A DNA stretch of 64,000 nucleotides from Mesostigma viride (GCA_009746045.1 RPFO01000065.1:5531412-5595411), one strand, 5' to 3'; positions 46,947-58,237 are shown, counted from the first letter of the stretch. Translations and numbers: made by a program. Notes: generated by a model from the sequence alone, not told the origin.

Positions 46947-47907
46947 CATGTCCCACGTAGCTCCCACAAAAACCAGCATCTTCATTAAAACAATAAGTGG
47001 AAGCATACATGTGACACTAATTGACATGCCCGGAGGCACGCCGTTCAAGGCCCTTCATGAAGTACGTTGCCCAATCACCCCCGCCCTGGCTTTCCCTTGA
47101 AGCCGCACTCCACCTTGCTCGTTGTCACAAGTGACCGCCCTGCCGCAAAACGGGAGCCCCCCCACATCGGGAGGCGTGTGCCCGGCGGCTGTGGATGCAT
47201 GGCCAGGCCCAAAAAGGCCCAGCGCATTTGCACTGCGATTGCGCACGGCCAGCCTATCATGACCCCTCTCGGGGCCCCGAGTCGGTACCGCTATGGCCGT
47301 CTCCCCATAGACCCGGGGTGCTTCGAGAAAAAACGTGGACCTAGCCCAGGCCCCGCCAGCCCGGATGCCCGAGGCCACAGCCCCAGGCACCTGGCTGAAC
47401 GAGAGTCCGTTCAGCCAAGACCGCATTCCCCCCGAGGTTTCTATGCGTGGGGAAAAAATTTCTAGCTTAGACGCTTTTCCCATCGCCGTCCCCAGCCCCA
47501 ACCACCCCCCCTCGGCGGAAGGCAATTGCAAGTTTGCTGGCCAGCAGCAATTTCCGAAGAAAAAGCCGCAGGCCGCGGACCGAGACACGGGTCGCCAGTG
47601 CCAGCCATCCGGCTCCAACCCGGGGTGCAAGCATCCCCAGGTACGGAGCACCAGCTCGCGCACTGGGCCGACCAAGCGACAGTTGAGCACCTGTCACGGC
47701 ATCCGGCCCACCAAAGACCCCAAGCTGGGGAAAAGGTGCGGACCGGAGGTAATCTTTTTCTTTTCTTTTAGTTAACCGGGCGAGGAACTACGCCTGGCCG
47801 GTTAACAACTGGAAGTCTCACCACTGGCCAAGTGGCCAGTGCAACCAGTGCTTTTGGGATTTTGCTCCGCAGCACCCATAGCTGCGGCTGCCGCCGCAAC
47901 GACAACG

Positions 47908-48327
47908 AGCAAAGAAAGAGGCCGACAAAACCAGCCAGAGCGGCTTTTAGTCGCAAAACCTCCCTTATCCCTAGCTAACTGACGTCATTAAACCCTTATG
48001 TTTAGTGGATGCTAGTAAGACGCTAACCGTACAGACCGGGGGTAGAATATCCCGAATCTGCACGGCTAGTATTAAATAATGCGTAGGTTGTTCTTTTCAG
48101 GGGCACTGCACCTCACGCCCCGTTCCGCCCGGGTATAATCAACCCAAGCGCGGAACGCACATTTTATTTAATTCATTTTTCAACCATGCACTATATTGCA
48201 TCTACTAATCACAAAAGCTCTAGCCAAACAGCTACGAGTAAACACTGCGACCTATAAGCCGCTCATCCAGCGGCCTCTTGTTCCCGCATTCACGTATAGA
48301 AGAAACTCCGTTCAAAGAACCCCGATT
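47908..48327. repeat. Right 420-bp direct repeat
   Basis: Same sequence as 46527-46946, displaced by 1381 bp, with no difference found by eye. Confidence 0.85.
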
Positions 48328-49659
48328 GGCTGCGATCCCATAACAGTTTTTGCATAGGCCCACCTAGGTTGCTCTCTTGTTTGTGGTCCTTTCTTTTTTT
48401 TTTTGGGTATAAGCTAGGCTTTCAGACAGCAGCAGGGGAGGGTGGCAGAGGACAGGGAACTCGTATGATAGCAGAACATCCAAGAGACCGTATCACAGTG
48501 CAGGACAAGGCTTGCTGTTTATTCCACACTTGAACCTGTGGGAGGAGTTACCGCAAAACGGTATTGCTGCCTAGGCTGCTACATGCCTGCTTGTACAAGA
48601 GAAGGCACCAAACATGGCCCAGCAAGTTCCTATTGTGGGGACGGCTGAGCCCTAGTCTGCCAGGACTTGCCTATAAAGCTCTTGTACTAGTGCTATTCAG
48701 CAGTATCTCGTGGACCCTGTAAGTGATCAGTGATCATTTGACCTGAACTGCACTGCACTCACTGGTGCTGGAACATGACACTGCCAAGAAGAAAGGCAAA
48801 AGCGTGTTCCTGGCTACCCTCTTCAGCATGTGGAATCATCTACGTAGTCCATACAATAGTGTACTGGTACACTTATTTCCTTGCTGGCATCCACTGGCTC
48901 GGTGGCATCCACTGCTCAGGCCAGCATCATTAGATTGCTGAGGAAGTAGCTAGAGGTCTTGGTGGAAAAGCCATCATAGCTCCTCATGGCTCCATGTGCT
49001 TATGTTTGTCACGAGCTGTTACCCAGGAGGTCGGGTCAAGGAGGCTTAAATTGAGAAACTCTTGTTGTAGCCAAGCTCTACAGAGGCCTCAACTTGTCAA
49101 TCTGAACACTCCTTGGGTTCCATCCCGCTGAAGCTTGCATTTGTTGCCTGGAATGCAAGAGAGGAAACAGGTGCTTGTGCATCTTTATGTCTATGGCATG
49201 CATGCCTATGCCTCAAGGCATGGGCAGGTAAAAAATTCATAAATGGCGGTATGGTTTAAATTCTTAAAAAGCCATCGGTTCATTTGGGATGTAAGTATTC
49301 TCGCTTTGAATGGTTAGGTACTTGTCGAAGAGCACCGGAGCAGGTCAATGGCACTTTCGACTAGCGTGCCTGGCATGCTTACTGACATATGCCAGCAAAA
49401 TGGAGCAAAACTGCATCCAAAATCTGCAAGTTTCAACAAATGTCATCATCTCAGGAGATCTGAACAGCCATTCCTCTCGCTCTGATGCATTAGTTTTCCA
49501 AGGGTCTCATGTTGGTGGCCCAGCGCTCCGCTCACGCATCATGAGGCAGCCCGGGGTACCATGAGACGCTCGATCGTGCGCAATCAATCGCTGGCCGTCA
49601 GCTCGGAACTTACGTAAAGACCGCTGCGAACGATGCATACCCTTGGTTTGTGACTGCAG

Positions 49660-52600
49660 ACATACGATCAAGTGATCTGCCACCACCTCCCTTTCCCCCA
49701 GCGCCTATCTCCTCACCTCCACCACCTCCACCATCACCACCCCCTCCCTCCCCACCATCACCATCACCACCGCCTCCGCCCTCTCCACCACCACCATCAC
49801 CACCACCATCACCACCACCTCCCTCACCACCACCGCCATCACCGCCACCACCTCCCTCTCCACCTCCACCATCACCACCCCCTCCTCCATACCCACCATC
49901 ACCATCTCCACCCCCTCCTCCCTCTCCACCTCCACCATCACCACCCCCTCCTCCATCTCCACCACCACCATCACCACCCCCTCCTCCCTCCCCACCTCCC
50001 CCGTCACCACCCCCTCCTCCCTCTCCACCACCACCATCACCACCACCACCCTCTCCACCTCCACCGTCACCACCACCACCTCCCTCCCCACCACCACCAT
50101 CACCACCCCCTCCTCCAGCACCACCACCACCATCACCACCCCCACCTCCCTCTCCACCACCACCATCACCACCCCCTCCATCCCCACCACCTCCCTCGCC
50201 CCCCCCACCTCCCTCTCCACCACCACCACCATCACCTCCTCCTCCCTCCCCACCACCACCATCACCACCACCTCCCTCCCCACCACCACCCCCACCACCC
50301 CCACCTCCCTCTCCACCTCCACCATCACCACCCCTCCTCCATATCCACCACCACCATCACCACCCCCTCCTCCCTCTCCACCTCCACCATCACCACCCCC
50401 TCCTCCATCCCCACCACCACCATCACCACCACCTCCTCCCTCCCCACCACCACCATCACCACCACCACCTCCCTCTCCACCTCCGCCATCACCACCCCCT
50501 CCTCCCTCTCCACCTCCACCATCACCACCCCTCCTCCATCCCCACCACCACCATCACCACCACCTCCTCCCTCCCCACCACCACCATCACCACCACCACC
50601 TCCCTCTCCACCTCCGCCATCACCACCCCTCCTCCCTCTCCACCACCACCATCGCCACCCCCTCCTCCCTCTCCACCTCCACCATCACCTCCGCCACCAT
50701 CATTACCACCTCCACCCCCTTCACCACCACCACCCTCGCCCCTCCCCCTTCACCGCCCCCCCCCCCCTTCACCACCCCCCCCACCGCCACCATCACCGCC
50801 ACCACCGTCGCCACCACCTCCACCCCCTTCACCACCACCGCCCTCACCCCCCCCCCGTCCCCGCCCCCCCCCCTTCACCACCCCGCCTCCCCACCGCCCC
50901 CATCACCGCCACCACCGTCGCCACCACCTCCACCCCCTTCACCACCACCGCCCTCTCCCCCCCACCATCCCCGCCCCCCGCCCCCTTCACCACCACCGCC
51001 CTCCCCACCGCCACCATCACCTCCACCTCCATCGCCACCACCTCCACCCCCTTCGCCACCACCGCCCTCTCCCCCTCCCCATCCCCGCCCCCCCTCCTCC
51101 ATCCCCACCACCGCCCTCGCCACCGCCGCCATCACCGCCACCTCCACCACCACCACCTCCATCACCACCGCCTCCTCCTCCGTCGCCCCCACCACCATCA
51201 CCGCCACCCCCTCCCCCGTCCCCACCCCCTCCTCCCTCTCCACCACCACCGTCACCGCCACCGCCCCCTCCACCACCCCCTCCCCCATCACCACCACCAC
51301 CACCATCACCACCCCCTCCTCCATCCCCACCACCACCTTCACCACCACCGCCCTCTCCACCTCCGCCATCACCACCCCCTCCTCCCTCTCCACCACCACC
51401 TTCACCACCACCACCCTCTCCCCTCCCCCATCTCCACCCCCACCATCACCACCCCCTCCGTCCCCACCGCCTCCCTCCCCACCTCCACCATCACCACCCC
51501 CTCCTCCATCCCCACCACCACCTTCACCACCACCGCCCTCTCCACCTCCGCCATCACCACCCCCTCCTCCCTCTCCACCACCACCTTCACCACCACCACC
51601 CTCTCCCCCTCCCCCATCTCCACCCCCACCATCACCACCCCCTCCATCCCCACCACCTCCCTCGCCCCCCCCCTCCCTCTCCACCACCACCACCATCACC
51701 TCCTCCTCCCTCCCCACCACCACCATCACCACCACCTCCCTCCCCACCACCACCCCACCACCCCCACCTCCCTCTCCACCTCCACCATCACCACCCCCTC
51801 CTCCATATCCACCACCACCATCACCACCCCCTCCTCCCTCTCCACCTCCACCATCACCACCCCTCCTCCATCCCCACCACCACCATCACCACCACCTCCT
51901 CCCTCCCCACCACCACCATCACCACCACCACCTCCCTCTCCACCTCCGCCATCACCACCCTCCTCCCTCTCCACCTCCACCATCACCACCCCCTCCTCCA
52001 TCCCCACCACCACCATCACCACCACCTCCTCCCTCCCCACCACCACCATCACCACCACCACCTCCCTCTCCACCTCCGCCATCACCACCCCCTCCTCCCT
52101 CTCCACCACCACCATCGCCACCCCCTCCTCCCTCTCCACCTCCACCATCACCTCCGCCACCATCACCACCACCTCCACCCCCTTCACCACCACCACCCTC
52201 GCCCCTCCCCCTTCACCGCCCCCCCCCCCCCTTCACCACCCCCGCCCTCCCCACCGCCACCATCACCGCCACCACCGTCGCCACCACCTCCACCCCCTTC
52301 ACCACCACCGCCCTCACCCCCCCCCGTCCCCGCCCCCCCCCCTTCACCACCCCCGCCCTCCCCACCGCCACCATCACCGCCACCACCGTCGCCACCACCT
52401 CCACCCCCTTCACCACCACCGCCCTCTCCCCCCCACCATCCCCCCCCCCCGCCCCCTTCACCCCCCCGCCCTCCCCACCGCCACCATCACCTCCACCTCC
52501 ATCGCCACCACCTCCACCCCCTTCGCCACCACCGCCCTCTCCCCCTCCCCCATCCCCCCCCCTCCTCCATCCCCACCACCGCCCTCGCCACCGCCGCCAT

Positions 52601-54161
52601 CACCGCCACCTCCACCACCACCACCTCCATCACCACCGCCTCCTCCTCCGTCGCCCCCACCACCATCACCGCCACCCCCTCCCCCGTCCCCACCCCTCCT
52701 CCCTCTCCACCACCACCGTCACCGCCACCGCCCCCTCCACCACCCCTCCCCCATCACCACCACCACCACCATCACCACCCCCTCCTCCATCCCCACCACC
52801 ACCTTCACCACCACCGCCCTCTCCACCTCCGCCATCACCACCCCCTCCTCCCTCTCCACCACCACCTTCACCACCACCACCCTCTCCCCCTCCCCCATCT
52901 CCACCCCCACCATCACCACCCCCTCCGTCCCCACCGCCTCCCTCCCCACCTCCACCATCACCACCCCCTCCTCCATCCCCACCACCACCTTCACCACCAC
53001 CGCCCTCTCCACCTCCGCCATCACCACCCCCTCCTCCCTCTCCACCACCACCTTCACCACCACCACCCTCTCCCCCTCCCCCATCTCCACCCCCACCATC
53101 ACCACCCCCTCCGTCCCCACCGCCTCCCTCCCCACCTCCACCATCACCTCCTCCTCCTCCTCCTCCCCCTTCACCACCGCCGCCCTCTCCACCACCCCCT
53201 CCTTCTCCACCACCCCCTCCACCGCCACCACCACCACCATCACCTAACCCACCTTCGCCACCACCACCCTCCCCCCTCCCCCCCCACCACCAACCCCTCC
53301 ACTGTCACCACCATCTCCTCTACCCCCTCCATTTCCACAACCACAGCCACCAATGGTATCATCACCGCTTGCGCCGGCGCCCACTCCGTTCCCCCGCCAC
53401 CCCCGCCTCTCACCGCTCCTCCTGCGCCCTCAACCCCTCTACCGCCGCCTCCCGAGGGTTGCCTTCCCGGCCCAATCTGCCCCTTCCAGAGCACAACGCA
53501 GGCGGTCTACACAGCAGCGTGGGGCTCCTGCAGCCAGCCCTGTGCTGGCGGGCAGCAGACACGCGTGGTGCTCTGCAAGGACGCGGTCGGTGCCGCACTG
53601 CCACTGTCCTCATGCCCTCTTGCATCCGACGGCGCCACTCCTTCCCTTCAACCCTGTAATGCCGACGCCTGCCCATCCGACGTCTCCTTGCGCGTGACCG
53701 AGGCCAGCGTGTGCTCAGAGCCATGTGGGTCCCTGGGATGGTCCAACCGCACCGCAACCTGTCACGATCTGTCCGCGGGCAGTTCTCTCTCAAACCCCAT
53801 CCCGATTGAGTCAAACCCGACCTGCCAGGCGCTGGCCAACAGCGTCGAGCTCTCCCGGCCCTGCAACCGCGCCCCCTGCGATGCGTTCACACTCCAGGTG
53901 GGGCCCTGGGCGCCCTGCTCCGGCCCCTGCGGCCTCACGACGCGGCGGGTCACCTGCGTCGATAGCCGCGGCGACACCCAGCCGATGCACTTGTGCAGGC
54001 GCTATGCACTGGCAAACGCGGCGGCTGGCCTGTTGGATCTACTGGCGTCTGACACCGCGGCGTGTGAGACCCAGTCCTGCCCAGATGACGGCTGCCAGGG
54101 TGATCCTCCCTGCTCGGGCCATGGGGCATGCCTCGCCTCTGACGTGTGCGCCTGCGATGAG
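49660..54161 (+). CDS. Exon E25: Ser-Pro stalk, TSP1 repeats and first half of an EGF domain
   Basis: 4502 bp, open throughout, acceptor GACTGCAG|AC (phase 1), donor GATGAG|GTAGGG (phase 0). Residues about 5-1265 are a SPPPP stalk (about 49676-53455), interrupted by His- and Thr/Ile-rich stretches where the frame slips. From about 53457 come Cys-rich repeats: WGSCSQPCAGGQQTRVVLC and PWAPCSGPCGLTTRRVTC are clear thrombospondin type 1 cores (W-x-x-C-S-x-x-C-G-x-G/T-x-x-R-x-x-x-C), and VCSEPCGSLGWSNRTATC between them is a degenerate third. The exon ends in GDPPCSGHGACLASDVCACDE, the start of an EGF-like domain completed by E26. Rod-like extracellular stalk plus adhesion domains. Confidence 0.75.
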
Positions 54162-54208
54162 GTAGGGAGCTGTTTACTTTGCTGACATACTGGTGTAGTG
54201 AGATATTG

Positions 54209-54272
54209 TCATACTGCCATACTGACATACTGAGCTACTGACGTACTGGCATACTGACATACTGGCATACTG
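54209..54272 (+). repeat. ~10-bp tandem repeat (CATACTGACA type) in intron 25
   Basis: Repeated CATACTG blocks spaced about 8-11 bases, just inside the intron 54162-54699. The rest of this 538-bp intron shows no feature. Confidence 0.75.
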
Positions 54273-54699
54273 AAATATTCAGCGTGGATGCTAGGTAACG
54301 ATTGGCGGCCGGGCTGCAGCGGCATCTTTCCAAAGTTCTTTAGGGACTTGTTGCAAAACAAACGACACGTATCATACAGAGTCTATGCCTCAAGCCAGGG
54401 CCGCACGCGGCAACGTGGGGGGTTCTGCTCCCCACCATGTTGCTTGGGTGGGAGTCGTGCACGTATGTGGACCGTCACTTAGATCACGGCAGAGGGGACA
54501 GTATATTGGATGAGTATGCTGTGCAATGTGTGTCATCAGATTTGCCAGACTGGCACCAGTGTCCTAATCTCTACGGCCTCGCAAGGCGGCTCATACCTCT
54601 CTTGTTTCCAATTCCTCTCGTCAGTTGTTCTGCCAATCACCACATCACTCATGCCTTGCTTTTCCCTGGCCCGCACAAACATCCCATCATCCCTGGCAG

Positions 54700-57600
54700 G
54701 GGTGGCATGGGGCCGCGTGCTCCGTGCCGACAACCTGCGCATCCGGCGTCCAGGACGCCTCCGGCGTGTGTTGCGAGAGCGGCGTCATCGACGTTAACGG
54801 CGCCTGCTGCGCGCCGGCGCTGTCGGGCTCCTCGCCAGGGACCCTGGCCCCCACCCTCGACCGCGACAGCGCATGCTGCGCCTCAGGCATACTGGACGCG
54901 TGCGGGCGGTGCGAGACGTCCGCCGTGCCGGACAGGAGCAGCTCCGTGATCGATGTCACGGGCAAGTGCTGCGAGGGGCCAGGTGGTGTAAGCGGGGGCC
55001 AGGGTGCCCTGCTGGACGAGGCAGGCCACTGCTGCGTCGAGAGGTCGGGGCTCGACGAGTGCAACGTGTGCGGCGGCGTGGGGGCCTGCGCGACCGTGGC
55101 CGAGATCCTCGTGCGCGTCCACGCATCCGCTCTTCCCAGCCAAGTTCCCTCGCTCTCTCCCGCAGCAGCCGTGGCGGCAGTGGGGGCATCCAATGACGCT
55201 CCTGCGACCGCCTCACAAGGCACCCATTCCCATAGTCCAGCTATCACGTCAGGACGGCTGTCCACCGCCACCGAGAGTGCGATGAAGAGCTGGCTGCTGG
55301 CGACGTTGCGAGAATCCGCGCTGGCGTTGGGCGCTGGTGATGGTGAACCTTCCCAGGGTCTGGTCACCCTGCAAAGTGTGGAGCTGCTCCCTGCCAGCGC
55401 AGCAGCAGAGTATGCTCGCGCGGAGTCAGGTAGTTTGGAACCCCGTCGCAAGCTGGGGGAAGCAACAGGGGGAGAGGCCAACAGGAAGCCTCCAAGGCCT
55501 TCCCATAAAAGATGGGCCGGGCGGCAACCAAAAGGGCAACAACCAACAGGGCAGCAAGCAATAGGGCAGCAAGCAACAGGCCAGCAACCAACAGGGCAGC
55601 AACCAACAGGGCAGCAACCAACAGGGCAGCAACCGAGGTGGCGGCGGCGGCGGTTACAGCAGGCGGCCAGCAGCGGGTTCCACTTGGCGCTCGCCAGTTT
55701 CCAGATCCGCTTTGACCTGCCGTCCGTAACCACGGTGTCCCCCGCCACGTCCTCCGCGCTGTTGCGGCAGGCGCTGACCGCCCTGGTCTCTCCCAGCGCG
55801 ACCCGCGCCGACGCCAACGACGATGGCTTTGGCCCCGCAAACCCGTTCCTTCTAGCGGCCGTGGTGGACGCACGCAAGGCCGGGGTGTGCGGCAACGGCA
55901 TCTGTGAGGCCGGGGAGCGATGCACGCTCTTCTCCCCCCTCATCCTGGGCAGTCAGGCCTCGGCACTGCAGACCTCGGGGAACGGCACCTGCTGCGCCCA
56001 GGACTGCCCGGTGCCCATCTCAGGGTGCCCCTCCTTCCGCGGGGTCACCTGCCAAGGACGTGGCGTCTGCGTGCTGGCGGGGGGCGGATGCGCCTGCTTC
56101 GCGGGGCACACGGGCGTGGCCTGCCACGAGTGCGACCGCGGGTGGGTCCCTGCCACGTACAACCGCGATGCCGGCTCCCCAGTGCTTTGCATCCCCGCTC
56201 CAGGGACCACGCCGCCCAAGGAACGGTCCGCAGGCAGCGCCCTGGCCGCGGTCCCTGTCGCCGCCGGGGTGGCGGCGGGCGCGGGCGTCCTGATGTTCGC
56301 TTTGCTCGCCGCCGCGATCGTGCACGTGAGGAGGCGCAAGGTGCGGGCGGCCGCGGAGCGAGGGCAGCGGCTGGCGGGAACGACATCCTTCCGCACGCCA
56401 CCCCCCGTGACGTATGACCGCGCAGCACACCCAACGCTTAAGCTCCATCCCTTGATCGGCCAGACGGGGGCGCCCCCTGGGCCCGTCGCGTCGCCCCCCG
56501 AGAGCGAGGGCAGCACGTCGCCGCCATCCCGCGGCGCCTCGGGATCCGACTCTGACAACAAGGACCCAAGGTCTTCGCTGGCCAGCGAGGGCTTGTCCGT
56601 GACACCCACCCCCAAGAAGCGGGCGCCTCGTGGGCGCAACCTCTCCGGACAACTGGGCAAGCGGGCGGCTTCAATGGTCGCGTCGCATTCCATGCCGGTA
56701 ATCCCCGTTTCCGGCCAAGAGGAGGGCTCGCTGGAGCGGCCTCAAGTGTGCGCGGCGCCGCGCCGGTCGTCCACGGAGTCTTTCAAGAAGACGGTCGTGC
56801 TCAACTACAACCCCATGTTCGTGGGTAGCGTGCCCTCAGCAGCGCGGGGCATCTGGGACATCCATGGGAAGCTGCCCCTGCAGGAGGGGGAGTCATCCCT
56901 GCAAGAGCAGCCACCTGGCCTGCAGGTGGATGGCGTCCTCGTCGCACTGGAGGAGTACAGTGAGTCCGAAGCAATGGCGACCCCGAGGTCTCAGGTAGAG
57001 CTGAGCTCGCCGCCACCGCGGCGCCTCCGAGCTGCGAGCAGCAGTGCGGGATCTCCGCGCAGCCCCCCACAACGCCCCGAGCTCATGCAGCAGCCGGCGC
57101 CAGTGGGAAGGAAGCGGACATCTGCCACCTCGGCCGCAGCCGCGAGGTCCAGGCGGCTTCTTTCGCAGGCCGTTCGGCCTGTCGCTAGAGGGCTGAGAGG
57201 GGGGGGTAGCAAGCTGGCCGCTGCGGGTGCCGCATCAAGCATGCCGTCTGGGTCGCCCGTTGCATCCCAGGGGCCTGCGGAGCCGGCATCGTTGCCTACA
57301 CGACCGCCAGCAATGCCAGCAGTATCCACCGCTGAAATGCTGCCCGCGTCACCGCTTGCATCATCGAGAAGGCGCACGCTGTCCCCTGACACGCAGCCTC
57401 TGCGAATGCCCACCTCAGCCCCCGTCCGGTTCCTCATGTCCCCTACAGGGTCGCCGAGGGGGCCCATATCGCCTGCGGCGCGGTCGCTCTTGCGGCGTCC
57501 TGGTCGGCCCGGCAGTGCGCAGTCCCCAATGGGGCATGTGCCAGCCGCTAGTACTACGCGATTAGCGCGTTCGGGGCCTTTGTCGCCCGCTGCGCAGTCG

Positions 57601-57885
57601 TCAGGTGGTGAAGAGTCGGAGCGCGGGGACTCGCGAGCGGCCAGCCCAAGCGCAAGCAAGGAGGGCAGCAACGCGGGCTCTCCGTCTACAGTAGGTCCGC
57701 CCAGTGCTGGCACGCAGGGTGGGCTCGAGCCAGAGATTCCGGCCCAAATGAACACAGGAGAGAGATTGGACCAAGGCGGAAGAATTAGGGGGACTGCCAG
57801 CCTCACTTTGGAAGAAGATGTCTGGATCTTCCTAAATGATTTTCTTAGAAGACCAGACGATCATGATGAGTATGAAGGGGATTAG
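54700..57885 (+). CDS. Exon E26: EGF end, Cys-rich modules, transmembrane helix and cytoplasmic tail
   Basis: Acceptor CTGGCAG|GGG, phase 0, 1061 codons to the stop at 57883. The first residues GWHGAACS finish the EGF domain begun in E25, which proves this splice. Next are repeats of the type ASGVCCESGVIDVNGACC and SACCASGILDACGRC (to about 55100), a mixed region with a (GQQxx)n repeat at 55534-55635, a CGNGICEAGERC...CCAQDCP motif (about 55888-56010), and a second EGF-like CQGRGVC...CACFAGHTGVACHEC. A hydrophobic helix (VPVAAGVAAGAGVLMFALLA, about 56250-56325) is followed by RRRK, the stop-transfer signal. The ~520-residue tail is Ser/Pro/Arg-rich with many SP and TP sites and has no recognised catalytic domain. 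Confidence 0.8.
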   Translation, partial: GWHGAACSVPTTCASGVQDASGVCCESGVIDVNGACCAPALSGSSPGTLAPTLDRDSACCASGILDACGRCETSAVPDRSSSVIDVTGKCCEGPGGVSGGQGALLDEAGHCCVERSGLDECNVCGGVGACATVAEILVRVHASALPSQVPSLSPAAAVAAVGASNDAPATASQGTHSHSPAITSGRLSTATESAMKSWLLATLRESALALGAGDGEPSQGLVTLQSVELLPASAAAEYARAESGSLEPRRKLGEATGGEANRKPPRPSHKRWAGRQPKGQQPTGQQAIGQQATGQQPTGQQPTGQQPTGQQPRWRRRRLQQAASSGFHLALASFQIRFDLPSVTTVSPATSSALLRQALTALVSPSATRADANDDGFGPANPFLLAAVVDARKAGVCGNGICEAGERCTLFSPLILGSQASALQTSGNGTCCAQDCPVPISGCPSFRGVTCQGRGVCVLAGGGCACFAGHTGVACHECDRGWVPATYNRDAGSPVLCIPAPGTTPPKERSAGSALAAVPVAAGVAAGAGVLMFALLAAAIVHVRRRKVRAAAERGQRLAGTTSFRTPPPVTYDRAAHPTLKLHPLIGQTGAPPGPVASPPESEGSTSPPSRGASGSDSDNKDPRSSLASEGLSVTPTPKKRAPRGRNLSGQLGKRAASMVASHSMPVIPVSGQEEGSLERPQVCAAPRRSSTESFKKTVVLNYNPMFVGSVPSAARGIWDIHGKLPLQEGESSLQEQPPGLQVDGVLVALEEYSESEAMATPRSQVELSSPPPRRLRAASSSAGSPRSPPQRPELMQQPAPVGRKRTSATSAAAARSRRLLSQAVRPVARGLRGGGSKLAAAGAASSMPSGSPVASQGPAEPASLPTRPPAMPAVSTAEMLPASPLASSRRRTLSPDTQPLRMPTSAPVRFLMSPTGSPRGPISPAARSLLRRPGRPGSAQSPMGHVPAASTTRLARSGPLSPAAQSSGGEESERGDSRAASPSASKEGSNAGSPSTVGPPSAGTQGGLEPEIPAQMNTGERLDQGGRIRGTASLTLEEDVWIFLNDFLRRPDDHDEYEGD
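55534..55635 (+). repeat. 15-bp coding repeat (GQQPT)n
   Basis: Nearly seven units of GGGCAGCAACCAACA encoding G-Q-Q-P/A-T/I, in frame within E26 on the extracellular side. Confidence 0.9.
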
Positions 57886-57944
57886 GCCCCCTCCAAGATG
57901 ACTCGACACTTATAAATTGGTATCATCTGGACCACCCCAGTGCT

Positions 57945-58136
57945 ATGCGAGTAGCGTGTGCGCTGCGGTGCAAGCTCGAGAAGCCGCTTCCTGAGGACCT
58001 CTTTAAGGTTCCCATCCTCCCTGTCGTCCTCTACGGGGCGGAGATGCGGATGCTCACTCACGGCTACATTTCAAGTCATCTAAACGACAAAATCGCACGA
58101 AAGTTATTGTGTTACATTCTCCGGGTCGGGGAGTAA
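57945..58136 (+). pseudogene. LINE reverse transcriptase fragment
   Basis: The frame contains LEKPLPEDLFKVPILPVVLY followed by GAEMR, matching the K-x-x-L-F-K-V...P-V-x-x-Y-G-A-E block of the relic at 6765-7808. Only about 60 codons remain. It lies just after the stop of the giant gene; 57886-57944 shows no other feature. Confidence 0.55.
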
Positions 58137-58237
58137 TCTTATCGACAGTGCGGCTGGAGGAGCGGAATCTTTGCAAAAGTGCTGCTTATCGCTAGAGCAA
58201 CATAATACAGTTTGAACCTGTAGTTGACGGGCACCAA

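Larger units (their letters stand above)
46527..48327. mobile_element. Element with identical 420-bp direct terminal repeats (LTR/TRIM-like)
   Basis: 46527-46946 and 47908-48327 look identical by eye and enclose 961 bp. Identical long direct repeats suggest a recent retroelement. The internal segment has no recognisable gag, protease, reverse transcriptase or integrase; two overlapping frames on opposite strands (47067-47465 plus, 47055-47690 minus) are unassigned. Repeats do not show TG...CA ends, I see no primer-binding site or clear target duplication, so the class (TRIM, DIRS-related or other) is unsettled. Confidence 0.6.
46210..49659 (+). other. Intron 24 (or intergenic), carrying a transposon-like insertion
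   Basis: Begins GTGAGATG after E24 and ends TGACTGCAG before E25. It holds the direct-repeat element 46527-48327. The stretch 48328-49650 shows no gene. If two genes exist rather than one, the first would end and the second begin here, but I see no stop closely after E24 other than by intron read-through at 46324. Confidence 0.45.
11537..57885 (+). other. Giant modular surface-protein gene (26-exon model)
   Basis: The gene model joins the exons listed below, about 22.8 kb of coding sequence. Order: secretion signal and N-terminal module (E1-E5), fifteen 10-Cys modules with Pro-rich linkers (E6-E20), four choice-of-anchor-E-like modules (E21-E24), Ser-Pro stalk plus TSP1 and EGF (E25), and EGF end, Cys-rich modules, transmembrane helix and cytoplasmic tail (E26). 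From the E5 donor to the E25 acceptor every splice junction is phase 1. E24 ends in a phase-1 donor with no stop, and E25 begins at a phase-1 acceptor with no nearby credible start, so one gene is the simplest reading. Two genes split near 46-49.6 kb remain possible. Seven exons have net frameshifts. Confidence 0.5.

Noticed and set aside
49672-53247. A 1,191-codon His/Thr/Pro-rich frame overlapping E25
   Set aside because: It is the shifted reading of the same CCACCATCACC repeats. It does not join to the TSP1 and EGF domains and lacks a start and splice context.
11537-57885. Pherophorin assignment for the gene
   Set aside because: Ser-Pro linkers are pherophorin-like, but the flanking domains lack the pherophorin Cys pattern as I know it.
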